Assembly: GCA_031772625.1 (NCBI GenBank)
Contig: CM062815.1
Span: forward strand, 120,102,989 to 120,166,988
Reading direction: 5' to 3'
DNA from: Pinus tabuliformis
Taxonomy: Eukaryota; Streptophyta; Pinopsida; Pinales; Pinaceae
Length of the DNA stretch: 64,000 nucleotides
Positions 1-10,739 of the stretch are shown one piece after another. The position numbers were made by a program, and so were the translations under genes. The notes under the pieces are model-generated. The model saw nothing but the letters and a program-made list of their open reading frames with translations, was not told the DNA's origin and did not search any database. Within the stretch, counting starts at the first letter, position 1. Every line of letters starts with the position of its first letter.

Positions 1-604
1 CATATCTCATCAGCTTGGAGTTACAAGCAGCCAAGCCAACCGAGTTCATTGCTAGCCAAGCCAGTGACAGTGAAGACAAGTCATTCTTGAGTTTGGGATC
101 CAAGTCTCCCTAATTTTTAGGAAGTTGTTGGTAGCTTCAGTTTGTATAAATAAGAAGGCAAAGGGCCTCATTAGGATTCAATTTTTTGTTGTATCCAAGA
201 GGCAATTTAGAGCTGAAACATTGTGTCTGTTAAGCTTATGTTGTATTTGGCATTTTGATGATAATGAGAAGGTTCACCTTGATCCAACATTGAGTTGACT
301 CAAAGGGCTAAAGTTGTTGGGTTAGGGCCCAACCCTTGCAGTAGAGGTTCCCCTTTTTGTACATGTATTCTTAGATTAAAATCATAGTTAGCTTCTAAAG
401 TTATTTCTCCTTTGTTTAGTTTAACAAATATGTGAATGATTGTTTAGTCTTGTGTCCATTAGTTGAAGAAGTAGATCAATGGTACAGTATTGAGAAAGAA
501 TACTTTAGAAAATATTGTGATAGTGGCCTCTTCCTCATCCCCCTCATGGGATCATGGTTTGAGGGCCCCACTCTCACCGCCCCAAAAATAGCTTTATCTT
601 TTGA
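1..604. other. Unassigned left flank, possible old LTR fragment
   Basis: No convincing coding region is seen; a 61-codon open frame at 432-617 runs into the neighbouring LTR and resembles nothing I know. A TATA-like tataaata lies at 145-152, followed by a T-rich, non-coding tract. This would suit the R/U5 part of an old LTR, but no partner copy occurs in the window. It is the DNA into which the element at 610-8803 inserted, and its last five bases (tcatt, just before the LTR) are the left target-site duplication. Confidence 0.3.
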
Positions 605-1095
605 TCATTTGTTATAGACATTTTTGTGCCTTACAGCATAGAGCATGAAATGTCAATAATCTGAGGGATCCAAAGTCCCCAAACATGTTGTTCCTACCCC
701 TAGAGGAACAAGGTCAGCAAACCACAACACTACAGTTCAGTTCTCCACTAAAAACACTCAAAAACAGGTCAGTTTTGGATCATTGCAGCTGCTCCACTAG
801 GCATCTGCGCTGCATAGCAGGTACAACAAAGGCTACCTGCGTTGCAGAGCAAGTAGGACAAAGGCTACCTGCGCTGAGCGTACTTGGACATGTGGAGGAA
901 TCTTTTCTCAATGTGCCAGTGCCCAGGAAGCTTCTAAATTGACACTTGGATCAGAAGATTCGCCTAATGATGAGTTAAGAGGTTCTAAAACTCCAAGTGG
1001 AAGGCAGAAAATCTGAGTGAAGGACTGAAGAACAACTGGAGTCGAAGAGGACAACAAGTCACACATCAAGCTGACTTATCTTCACTCCAAAACTC

Positions 1096-1102
1096 TATAT
1101 AA
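1096..1102 (+). promoter_or_regulatory. TATA box of the 5' LTR
   Basis: TATATAA sits 487 bp into the LTR, about 185 bp before an AATAAA signal. This spacing suits a U3/R boundary about 30 bp downstream. The same box is at 8246-8252 in the 3' LTR. Confidence 0.6.
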
Positions 1103-1284
1103 GGATCTCATCCCATGGGATCTAGGAGGGGAATTTAGTGCAAAGAATTGCTGTTGGTTTACAGTTGTGAGCATTGGGTGATTGCTTGAAGGAGGTGAAG
1201 AAGAGATTTCTCTCCATCGGGAAGGTGATGCTGGATTGGACCTCTCGTGGTTGTATCACCGCCTGAACCTTACTTCCATATATT

Positions 1285-1290
1285 AATAAA
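1285..1290 (+). terminator. Polyadenylation signal in the 5' LTR
   Basis: Canonical AATAAA downstream of the LTR TATA box. The copy that would end the element transcript is at 8435-8440 in the 3' LTR. Confidence 0.45.
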
Positions 1291-1656
1291 GCTTTTGAGG
1301 TTCTTCTATTCGCATGTGTTTCAATGGTGTATTGTCTTACTTGCGTCTTTGATTTATGCTAATCCTTGAATCGATTATGAATGCATGCTTCTTGTAGTTT
1401 CCTTTCTTTGTCTTGTTTGCAGGATCTCGTGTAGCTGGGCCCGTGAAAAGACTTGGAGCTGGGAGCAAGCGGCAATCAAAGGAGATTGGATCGACCATTT
1501 GCGCAAGACACCGGTAAGTGGATCTCTTCCTTTTATCTCTTGCATGTCATAAAGAAGAAACTTTAGATAGCTTTGCTTTCAGCTGTTGCTAAGGAACTGT
1601 CACCCTTAGAGTGGGTTAGGGTCATTCCGAGTTGGATACTTTGCCCCACAACAGAC

Positions 1657-1674
1657 TGGCGACTCCGCTGGGGA
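1657..1674 (+). promoter_or_regulatory. Primer-binding site, tRNA-Arg type
   Basis: tggcgactccgctgggga lies three bases after the 5' LTR. It is complementary to the 3' end, with CCA, of a plant tRNA-Arg (...TCCCCAGTGGAGTCG), with one mismatch or G:U position. From family knowledge, tRNA-Arg priming is typical of Ogre-like Tat elements. Confidence 0.75.
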
Positions 1675-3364
1675 TCGTGTCTTGTTGGTAGCTTGTGTAT
1701 TCTTGCTATTTATCTCTTGAACAAAGGGAGTACCGAATCGAACTGCATTCGAATCCTTCGAATGCAAAGTAGAGGGCAGCTACTCTAGCCCAGTGCTGGG
1801 CATGTTCATGATTTAAAGAGCTGATCCACAAGGACTCTTTTTAGCTCTTTGTGATAGTGTTCATCTTCCTTTAATCATCCTCTAGAGTATACTTGACTGA
1901 TAGCAACTGATTTGGCCAAAAACCGCTCATTTTTGAGCAAACTGTGACCCGGAATCTGAGAGAGACGTGAGTTGTCTCATCAGTGCAGCTGCAACAAAGG
2001 CTACCTGCACTGCAACGCAGGTCCCGAAGGGGCTACCTGCGCTGCATCTCAGATTGACAGTGCAACACCTGCGCTGATCCAGTTTTGCTTTGTGCAATTT
2101 GGATTCTCCACTGTCTGTTGCCCAGTTTTCAATATTGTTTTTGCAGCCTGTTGTCAACCTGTGTACCCAACTGAAACTACCTTTCTTTGCCCTCATTCCG
2201 CCTCAGTTGTATGTTGAAACCGTGATTGTTCTTATTGTATTTCTTGCTTGCATTCACAGTTTCCCATAGCGAAAGTGAACTAGTCTTGCTATGACCTCTT
2301 GGATCTAGACCTGTGAGAAAGTGTCATTGTGATTCTAAGAGTTAGTTTATTGCTGTTCATAGCTGCTTGAGCATTTGCTTTCGTTATATGGTTCGAATTT
2401 CAGTATTTCTTGTGTTTGAAACGAGTGAATCTTAAGGTGTTCTTTTGATTATTGGACAATACTTGTTTGCTTTCACTTGAAGTTGAATTCGAAATCATAC
2501 AACAGCTTTCTTTTTGTCATACACTAAACATTAAGAGAGAAGAAAAGAAATACTTGCATTGTGCATGTGCATTTTGACAGTTTGCATGTCGATTTAGGAA
2601 AGTGCATCAGTGTGTGCTTTATGATCTGTTTGAAAAGATGATGTCTTTCTTTTCCTTCAGTAGTTAAGGTTTTCATAAGTTGAAAGAATTGAAAAGGCTT
2701 GCTTATCATTCTTAGACTGCATTTAGGAGTTGTCTCATACATCACGTGGTGATCCATAAAGGCAAACTACTAAGCAAGATCAACCTGAAAAGAACTGAAT
2801 TTATCTAACAACGCATTGAAATATAACGACACACATTAGAGGTCTAGGTAGAGACGTGAACCGGCGTCGTTAAACATAGTGACTATCGATCTCTACGAAG
2901 GTGGGTGATTCCTCCTGAGGGACGAGAGCGCTAATGCGGATTTGTGCCCCCGCGTACCGTCGCGTATATTGGGGGACCCCTATAGGAACAAAGCCTTTAT
3001 CCATAGGAAGCCGTGTCGGCCGCCCTACTGATCGCGATGCAGTGAACACAGCATTCACGAAGATCGACCACTCGTACCGTAAAACGTATTCTGTGGTTTC
3101 GCGAAAGGTTTGGCACACCCTTGCCTAGAACTCCAGAGTAGTTTCTTTTGGCCTTTTTCAAACTCTATAACTGAAAAAGTCCATCCGAGCATTTGTCACT
3201 TCGGGCTCGTTAATACATCGAAGGAGACTAGAGTCATCTTTAGCTTTTTCTCGACTCTTAAAAAGTGAAAAAGCAAGTTGTGTCTAAAGCGTCGTCATAT
3301 AAAATTCATCTTAAACGGAACATAATTACCCTTGATTCCTACGTTGATCTTTAAAGTTGAGAAC
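1675..3364 (+). other. Long 5' leader of the gag-protease element
   Basis: About 1.7 kb with no long open frame lies between the primer site and gag. Two parts stand out. At 1980-2080 two to three degenerate copies of the ggctacctgcgctgca word found in the LTR recur. At 2877-3125 there is a GC- and CpG-rich block with short open frames on both strands (2934-3128 plus, 2870-3118 minus). Ogre elements carry an extra ORF in this position, but nothing here is long enough to be that ORF intact. Confidence 0.6.
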
Positions 3365-4960
3365 ATGGAACACACCAACCAAGGGATCCCACAGGGGGGG
3401 ACCCCTAGCCCTTTCTCCTCTTGGGGAGAAGTTGGTGCGCCCCACATGGCCACATTGTCGCTTCCAGGACTGACAATTGGCCTGCCGGTTTGGCTATTCT
3501 CAACCGCTGTAGTTCAGACCACCACAGTTCCTGAACAGTCGAGTCAACAGTTAGACCAGTCTAGAACTACCCTCCAGCCTTCCACTTCTTATGAGCCTTC
3601 CTCCGATCCTTCTTCTTCGAAAGGTCAAGCCGCCAAAAGCGCGGCTCCCATAGAAAAGAAGAAGGAAAAGAAGAAGAAAGAAAAGAAGCAGAAGGAGCCA
3701 AAGGCGCCTGGGGGCAAGCAGAAGGTATCTAACGAAAACCCACACACAGCACGGACCGGGCCCAAGTCGCCATGTGTCATATGTAGAGGGAACCACTTCC
3801 ACAGTGATTGTCCCAGTATTCCCTGGATACTAAGGGACTGGTCCCCTCGTTTGCACGATTCGGAAGCGTCAACCTCTGACAACCAGGTCGAATGCTTACC
3901 GTCGACCAACGAAAGTGAAGGTCGCAGACGACGAAGAGGATGGACATCCTCCTGCGAATTGTGTGAAGGCAATCACACCCTCCGCCGTTGTCCCTTTTTA
4001 GACGAAGCCAAGAGAGTTTTGGAAGATCAACCGGTTGCACCGTTGCTACTTCCTCCTGGATATCAAAAACTCGCGCCAAGTCCTTCGTTGGTCGAAAATA
4101 CAGCTGTCTTGCTCAGAGGGCCAGCTGAAGTGTCAATCACTGAAAGTGAACCTACTGAATCCGGACCGGACGAAAGTCCAAAGGTCGAAACGGCAGTTGA
4201 CCCGGTTCTCCCTTCAGAAGTTTCATCTTCAAATACCACAGTCACTGAGGATTCATCTTCAGTTGACACCCCCGCCGAAGAGAATAAGGATGACACCGTC
4301 CATATTCTTTTCGTCAACTCCGATTTAGATGAGCATCTGGGCAAAGCGCCCACTCCTTTATCGCAGGAAGGAGCATCGTCAGGATCATATCCGGCCGTAT
4401 ATTCAGTCCCACCACCAAGCAACCTAGTTGTGTCCTTTGATTGGAACCAACTAGGCAGACCCCGGTTACCAGCCAGCATACCATTTAGAATTATAGTCCA
4501 AATATACAAAATGGTGATGGCTGGAACTATCATTGATGAAGGGGCATCTGTGAGTATCCTGTCCTCTATTGCTTGGAAAGCACTGGGTTGCCCGGCGCTT
4601 TTGCCCGAGACAAGGCGTCTCTCGGGTTTTGACAGAGGAACCAGTCGACCATTAGGGATTCTACCTAATGTGCCTATTACACTGAAAGGGAAGGCTGTCA
4701 AGATGAATTTGATGGTCGTCCAAGGACCCTTGGATTATAACCTACTCCTTGGACGAGACTACATATATTGCATGGAAGCAATATTCTCCTCACTCTTTCG
4801 AATAATGTGTTTTCCATACGAAGGAAGAATGGTCAAGCTCGTAGACCAAATTTCACTTCCGGGATCACACATCGCAAGTAGTCACATACCTATCCTCAAT
4901 GGTCTTTTCGATCAAGAAAGGTCTCTTCCCCCGGTTCTTCTTCCTGATGAATGCGAGTGA
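3365..4960 (+). CDS. gag: Gag-protease polyprotein (zinc knuckles plus retropepsin-like domain)
   Basis: Open frame of 531 codons from the first ATG; upstream the frame stays open to 3332 but offers only a TTG. The N-terminal ~100 residues are Ser/Thr/Pro-rich and no capsid fold is recognisable. A Lys/Glu-rich block follows (about 95-125). Then come two CX2CX4HX4C zinc knuckles, CVICRGNHFHSDC and CELCEGNHTLRRC, near residues 137 and 197. The C-terminal third is an aspartic-protease-like domain (about 370-480). It has TIIDEGASVSIL at the active site, so the second catalytic-loop residue is Glu, not Ser/Thr, and a LLLGRD motif near the end. The frame stops with no pol behind it. Expected role: RNA packaging and particle processing for an element that borrows RT and integrase. 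No internal stop or frameshift was found. Confidence 0.85.
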   Translation: MEHTNQGIPQGGTPSPFSSWGEVGAPHMATLSLPGLTIGLPVWLFSTAVVQTTTVPEQSSQQLDQSRTTLQPSTSYEPSSDPSSSKGQAAKSAAPIEKKKEKKKKEKKQKEPKAPGGKQKVSNENPHTARTGPKSPCVICRGNHFHSDCPSIPWILRDWSPRLHDSEASTSDNQVECLPSTNESEGRRRRRGWTSSCELCEGNHTLRRCPFLDEAKRVLEDQPVAPLLLPPGYQKLAPSPSLVENTAVLLRGPAEVSITESEPTESGPDESPKVETAVDPVLPSEVSSSNTTVTEDSSSVDTPAEENKDDTVHILFVNSDLDEHLGKAPTPLSQEGASSGSYPAVYSVPPPSNLVVSFDWNQLGRPRLPASIPFRIIVQIYKMVMAGTIIDEGASVSILSSIAWKALGCPALLPETRRLSGFDRGTSRPLGILPNVPITLKGKAVKMNLMVVQGPLDYNLLLGRDYIYCMEAIFSSLFRIMCFPYEGRMVKLVDQISLPGSHIASSHIPILNGLFDQERSLPPVLLPDECE

Positions 4961-7747
4961 TTCAGGAAAGGAACGCAGGAGCCCAGGGGGCATGCATCCT
5001 GGTCTGCTCTGGAGGCAGAAAAAACCTTAGGTGTAAAGTAGAATTTCCACGGAAGAATATGACTAGTCCGTACCCCGTCCCCCTCCTTCATCTTTGAGAA
5101 TCTTCCTCTGAGCTATCTTCGTGGAGAAGAAGGACATGAAGACAAAGAGAGAGTTGGACTCTCAGAAGGGGCTGTTAGGGATGGGGTTGTTCTGGAAAAG
5201 GATTCTTCTGTCAAGGTTACTTGTTTGACAAAGGTCATTCACCTTTGTCTAAATAGGTAGGCTCTACCAAAGAAGGGGATCCGTTTGTGGCAGCAAGTAG
5301 GTACTGGCTTTGTGTAAAAGGCCAGCCTCACCCATTAAAACAAATGTTTTAAAGGATAAGTAGGGGCAGCCCACAAAGATAGAGACGCTGTTGTTGCCAC
5401 AGATTGTAACCATCTTTGTGTACCCTAATGATAGACATCGCCGAAGAAAGAGTTTCATTTGCGGCTGCAAATAAAACCATTCTTTGGGTAACCAGAAAGA
5501 GGTAGGCCTCTCCCGGTAAAACGAATGTTTTACCTGCAAATTGAGGGGTAACCTTGAAATTCAACTTACACCTGGGGGCATGCAAACCTCTTGGAATGCA
5601 AGCGCGGGCGGCTTTTTAGTTTTAGGTAGGACTAACCCCTCTAACCCGTAGGATGGGCCGATACCCAGCTTGCACAAAGAGAGGGTATGGAGCAATACGT
5701 AGGAAGATGAAGCTCCTTAAAAAATAGCGATCTTCCATGAGACCTTCCTACTTTATGACTGGTAAAAACGAGCAGTTTTTGGCAAGGTTCAGGCTTGTTA
5801 AAAAATAAACACAAGATACGAGCAGTTTTGGCAAAGTTCGTGCTCGTTAAAAAATAAACGCAAAAACCGAGCAGTTTTAATGCGAAAGTTCATGCTCGTT
5901 AAAAAATAAATGTTAAGCTTGTGAGCAAGCTTCCCCCAGAGTTCAAGCTCACTGGAAAAAATGAACCGGTAAATAACCATTTGAGACCTTAAAATCATCA
6001 GCCATAAAAGCCTTGGTCGTGTTTGTGCACCGTCACCTCCACCTTTCATTTGGCCGATCATTCACCTCCACTTGATTGTTTACCTATTTTGAGGAACAGC
6101 TGCGAAGAGTGATTTCACCTAGCCATCCTTGTAATACTGCCGTGATTGGAAAATTCCAACCTATACCTGGAATCTGCTGCTATCCCTGTTTATCACTCGT
6201 TCCTCAAAAGACGAGTCTTCTTTGAGCTCTTTTCACTGACTCGTAAAATATGAAAAGTTTGCCGAGTTTTGGCCTTCCAGCTCGTTAAAAGGACCGGAAG
6301 AGCTATCCCTCCTCTAGATTTTAATCTTTTTGGACCTGAGGGATTATTGCACAAAAAGATCGAGCGCTTGTCTAGTTCGGCTCGATAAAGATATCGAACA
6401 TTCATCCCTTCTGTATTGTTTTATACTTTTTCGGACTTAAGGGATTAGATGACGAAAAAGGACCCCTGGAGTCCACTTTATGTACCCTTTTCAGACTCTC
6501 TAAAAATGAAAAGGACCGAGTTGTCGTTGTCGCTGGGCTCGTTAAAAATATTAGATAGCGACAAAATTGTCTTTAGACGAGAACGAGTTTCCCTATCGCT
6601 AAGCTCATTAAAAACATAGCGATGGGCTTGCCCGAAGGGCAGGTTATAGATCAAGCATATGTTATCCTCCTCAAGCTTGACAAAAATAAAGAGGTACTGG
6701 TCAGAAATGACTGGGGAAAAATTGGGAAGAACCTCAAAGCTTAATGGTAGCAGGTCGCTCTTGAACATGACACTTTTGCCTCCGTAAATATCGGGTTGGG
6801 TTATTATCATTCACCGGTCCCTTCACCATGGTCTCGCCATACCATCCATACGTGGGGTAATGCTACCGATCCATCACATCAGTGTCGTTATATGTTCAAG
6901 AGATGTCATTCAGAAAGTGTCAACCGGGTCCCATCCACTACCATACATCATCTTTCATCCTTCCATGACCGCCACCCTGAATCATATTTCACAGATCGTT
7001 TTCACCATCATCACTAGCTCCGTTCCGTGTCACTGATGTGGGATTCATTAAGGCCCTCCTTTGACGGATCACTTCTTGTCGACATCAGCTCATTATCCGA
7101 GAAGTTGATCTAGGAACACCCCCTCAGTACTTTGAAGCTTGCATGCCTCAATGGCAAGTTTCTCACTTCCGGCGATAGGTATACATTAATGACCTTTGAC
7201 CGGAAGACTTTGCGTGGTGTTCGACGCCAGATCCTATATTCACGCCACGTGAATTGTGCTGCAGTACCTTGAGGGTCATCATCATTATCGGTGATTCCTC
7301 TCGCGCTTGTTAACAGTTTACATTATTGACTGGTAATCAAGCGATGTCTTTCCATGTTCGACTCCAAGAAATTCTCACATGGATCGACTTGTACTTAGTG
7401 TGAAGATCGAAAGTTTGAAGACCCCGGATCTAGTTTCATCCATCCGGGCTGCGATATATATTCAGGAGATAAAAACATAGACATGTGCAGCAGATGGTCA
7501 TCCTACTAAAAGGATGATAATTAAAAGTAGAGAATTATCAGTCTATTATCAGACGATCGTCTGTTTATGTACCGCGAATGTATTTATAAAGCTGAGCATG
7601 GGAAATGCCCGCATCAGCTAGATCATGAAAAGAAAGTATGAAAAGATAATGTATTGTATTGTATTTTGTTACAGGTCACCTCCCGGCGATTGAATGAACT
7701 TCGGATCCTCCTAATAAAGCATTTCACCCGATAAACGACCTCATACT
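4961..7747 (+). other. Non-coding 3' half of the gag-protease element
   Basis: About 2.8 kb occupies the place where pol would be. Reading frames are short and show no RT, RNase H or integrase motif. The word gctcgttaaaaa and relatives recur many times between about 5760 and 6620, and earlier at 3205. A second pair of words, aaacaaatgtttta and aaacgaatgtttta, occurs near 5338 and 5519. The region may be RNA structure needed for packaging or replication; that is inference. Confidence 0.7.
5767..5912 (+). repeat. Threefold ~50-bp tandem repeat
   Basis: Three degenerate units in a row each read (a/c)cgagcagttttt..., then ...aagttc, then gctcgttaaaaaataaa. The units start near 5768, 5818 and 5868. 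They lie inside the non-coding 3' half of the young LTR element. Confidence 0.75.
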
Positions 7748-7759
7748 TTAGGGGGCAAC
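7748..7759 (+). promoter_or_regulatory. Polypurine tract of the gag-protease element
   Basis: ttagggggcaac ends directly before the 3' LTR. The G-run followed by caac is the usual plus-strand primer layout of plant gypsy elements. Confidence 0.7.
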
Positions 7760-8803
7760 TGTTATAGACATTTTTGTGCCTTACAGCATAGAGCATGAAA
7801 TGTCAATAATCTGAGGGATCCAAAGTCCCCAAACATGTTGTTCCTACCCCTAGAGGAACAAGGTCAGCAAACCACAGCACTACAGTTCAGTTCTCCACTA
7901 AAAACACTCAAAAACAGGTCAGTTTTGGATCATTGCAGCTGCTCCACTAGGCATCTGCGCTGCATAGCAGGTACAACAAAGGCTACCTGCGTTGCAGAGC
8001 AAGTAGGACAAAGGCTACCTGCGCTGAGCGTACTTGGACATGTGGAGGAATCTTTTCTCAATGTGCCAGTGCCCAGGAAGCTTCTAAATTGACACTTGGA
8101 TCAGAAGATTCGCCTAATGATGAGTTAAGAGGTTCTAAAACTCCAAGTGGAAGGCAGAAACTCTGAGTGAAGGACTGAAGAACAACTGGAGTCGAAGAGG
8201 ACAACAAGTCACACATCAAGCTGACTTATCTTCACTCCAAAACTCTATATAAGGATCTCATCCCATGGGATCTAGGAGGGGAATTTAGTGCAAAGAATTG
8301 CTGTTGGTTTACAGTTGTGAGCATTGGGTGATTGCTTGAAGGAGGTGAAGAAGAGATTTCTCTCCATCGGGAAGGTGATGCTGGATTGGACCTCTCGTGG
8401 TTGTATCACCGCCTGAACCTTACTTCCATATATTAATAAAGCTTTTGAGGTTCTTCTATTCGCATGTGTTTCAATGGTGTATTGTCTTACTTGCGTCTTT
8501 GATTTATGCTAATCCTTGAATCGATTATGAATGCATGCTTCTTGTAGTTTCCTTTCTTTGTCTTGTTTGCAGGATCTCGTGTAGCTGGGCCCGTGAAAAG
8601 ACTTGGAGCTGGGAGCAAGCGGCAATCAAAGGAGATTGGATCGACCATTTGCGCAAGACACCGGTAAGTGGATCTCTTCCTTTTATCTCTTGCATGTCAT
8701 AAAGAAGAAACTTTAGATAGCTTTGCTTTCAGCTGTTGCTAAGGAACTGTCACCCTTAGAGTGGGTTAGGGTCATTCCGAGTTGGATACTTTCCCCCACA
8801 ACA
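7760..8803 (+). repeat. 3' LTR of the gag-protease element
   Basis: 1044 bp, colinear with 610-1653 with three substitutions. It is followed by the right TSD tcatt at 8804-8808. TATATAA is at 8246-8252 and AATAAA at 8435-8440. Confidence 0.95.
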
Positions 8804-8808
8804 TCATT

Positions 8809-9594
8809 GTATAACTTAGGGTTCATTGTTGAATAGATCATTGTTTATGATTTCTTAGAAGCACCTGCAATTTTCATTTTATTTCTTGAGTTTTATTTTT
8901 TTTAAGAAGGCATTTCATTTCATATATCTAGTCATCAGCCATCAATAAATCAGTTTTCTCAAATTCAACTCATCGTTTCCCTATTTATATGAAGTAATGC
9001 ATAAATGAAGAGAAGAACATGTTTTGTTGTAGGGATTGTTGATATGCAGGGAGGAACTCATCCCACCAGCCTCATCTAAGTATTCTCCACCTTCTTCCAA
9101 GGCCTACCAACCCCTAATCCAAATTTCTGTTTTGAAGCCACCTTGGACAACCACCTTGGGCAAATCCAACCATTCTAAAGTGGTGGGCTAAGCCTTGGGT
9201 AATGTGCACCCCCCTACACCCTATTTCACCATCATACATCTTCCAACACTTCATTTCACCTCCCCTACCTTCCTATGGCCTTCAGCTAACTTCCTGTAGA
9301 AAACTAGGACATCCTGTAGTAAACTAGGACATCATGTAACAGTTCCTGCAGCTACAGGATCTCTTGTAGTAACTTGTTTAAACCTTCTTTGAGCAGAAAT
9401 GATATTTTGAGCATAGGGTAGGCCCTCTAATTGAATTCCATGCCTCTAAGTGCCATTTTAGACCAGCTCTTCCATGCCTTTCTCCCCCGCAAAGTTTAAA
9501 TTGTTTAACTTAACATTTACATTTCTAAATCAATCAAAAGACTATTTTTTTGCCATTTCAAAATGAGATAGCTAGTGCATGCATACATCAGTCA
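8809..9594. other. Unassigned DNA between two elements
   Basis: No coding or mobile-element motif is seen. A short imperfect tandem of about 22 bp (tcctgtag-aaactaggaca) occurs near 9290-9340. It forms the left flank of Copia A; agtca at 9590-9594 is the expected left TSD of that element. Confidence 0.4.
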
Positions 9595-10694
9595 TGTAGA
9601 AATTTCACCTGTAGAACAAACTGATATATGCAATGTCCTAAAGAATAATATTTGTTATACTTCTACAAAACATTAAGCGGAAGCATAATCGAATTCATGA
9701 GCAAAATCAAGTAGAAACATGCATAACTGATCAAGAGAAATAATCACACATAACACAAGATATATCTAGGGGAAAGCACTAGCATAAAAATCCAATCATG
9801 TATTATCAATCAAGTGGAAATCCTCTTCACAATACAAGAAGAATTAGCTCTCAAGCTATCCAGTTCTCAATGAAATACGAAGATATGTCTCATGAACCAA
9901 CCAAGCCCCGTATATAAAGGCTTTACCTATGGTCCAATCCCTATTTCCTTGCGCAGTTTGCTTAGGAAATAATAGCAAAAGCATATGCAATTAATTCCAA
10001 ACATACCAAGTTAACCAATGGTCCAACTATGCAATCCTTGAGGATACTAGTTCCTCAACCATGCAAAAACTACTTACTCTAAATAGTCAAGCATCTGATA
10101 GTACATTATCCCACATCTGATCTCAACTGGGTCTCTGACAGAACTGGCATGCAACAATTATCCATGAGTGAATTCTAAGTTATCTAAAATAATAGTTGTC
10201 ACATGCATGCAAGCATTAACAAACTATATTTTATTATTTTAACAACTTGTTAAAATAATCTAACTGGACTTGACTAGTTAGAACTAAGTCAACTGATTCT
10301 CTCATTATAGAACTCATACTTATTCCATCAATTAGTGGAGGAAATTAAGGATAAATTCCTCAATCAGTGGGACAACTCATGTGCATGCTCACAAAGACTT
10401 CAAATTCGAATTTCCTTAACTAATTAACTCAACTGAATTAATTAATTAATATTTTCAACTGCTGTTAAGACCAAAATTAATTTTACTTCCTATAGATAGA
10501 CTAGGGACTGCTATAAATAGGAAGGGACCTAGAAATGCTATTTTTAGAACTTTCTATTTTTAGCAGTTTCACCTCTCGCCAAATGTGGCTAATGACCTCA
10601 CTGGCCAAACTGCTATTTTTAGACATGCTATTTTTAGCAGGTCTATTTTTAGCACATTCTAAATTTAACATTTCTTGTTGCACATTTTTGAACA
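9595..10694 (-). repeat. 3' LTR of Copia A (minus strand)
   Basis: On the minus strand it starts TGTTCAAAAATGTGC and ends TTTCTACA. The 5' LTR copy matches it closely across 12787-13795. The U3 part (plus coordinates about 10505-10690) carries repeated ctatttttag(c/a)(a/c) words. Its R/U5 part resembles the LTR of Copia D. Confidence 0.9.
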
Positions 10695-10709
10695 CTCCCT
10701 CTCAACAAG
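10695..10709 (-). promoter_or_regulatory. Polypurine tract of Copia A
   Basis: On the minus strand cttgttgagagggag abuts the 3' LTR. The same tract precedes LTR2, LTR3 and the Copia D 3' LTR in this window. Confidence 0.8.
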
Positions 10710-10739
10710 AAAGGCCTTCTCTTGAACCTGTTCCTGTAA

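Larger units (their letters stand above)
610..1653 (+). repeat. 5' LTR of the gag-protease element
   Basis: The LTR begins TGTTATAG and ends CCACAACA, the usual TG...CA. It is the same length as the 3' copy, from which it differs at three sites (A/G near 727, A/C near 1011, G/C near 1643). It holds a TATA box at 1096-1102, an AATAAA at 1285-1290, and a cluster of GC-rich words of the form gctacctgcgctgc at about 795-885. A short open frame at 685-942 recurs in the 3' LTR only because the DNA is duplicated. Confidence 0.95.
610..8803 (+). mobile_element. Young non-autonomous LTR retrotransposon (gag-protease only, Tat/Ogre-like primer site)
   Basis: Two 1044-bp LTRs (610-1653 and 7760-8803) start TGTTATAG and end CCACAACA. 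They flank an internal region with an 18-nt primer site matching tRNA-Arg, one gag-protease ORF and a purine-rich tract. The target-site duplication tcatt is perfect (605-609 and 8804-8808). I compared the LTRs line by line and found three substitutions and no indel (about 0.3%), so the insertion is recent. No reverse transcriptase, RNase H or integrase is present: 4961-7747 is non-coding. The organisation matches plant TR-GAG-type elements, which must borrow pol from an autonomous relative. The tRNA-Arg primer site suggests that relative is a Ty3/gypsy Tat-clade (Ogre-like) element; this assignment is inference. Confidence 0.92.

Noticed and set aside
685-942. 85-codon open frame, repeated at 7835-8092
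   Set aside because: It is inside the LTR, and the second copy exists only because the LTR is duplicated. No domain or start context supports it.
2934-3128. 64-codon open frame as the extra Ogre-type ORF1
   Set aside because: Far too short and without a recognisable domain; the CpG-rich composition alone explains the lack of stops.
4063-4701. 212-codon open frame on the minus strand
   Set aside because: It lies antisense to the gag-protease ORF, whose zinc knuckles and protease motifs show that the plus strand is the coding one.
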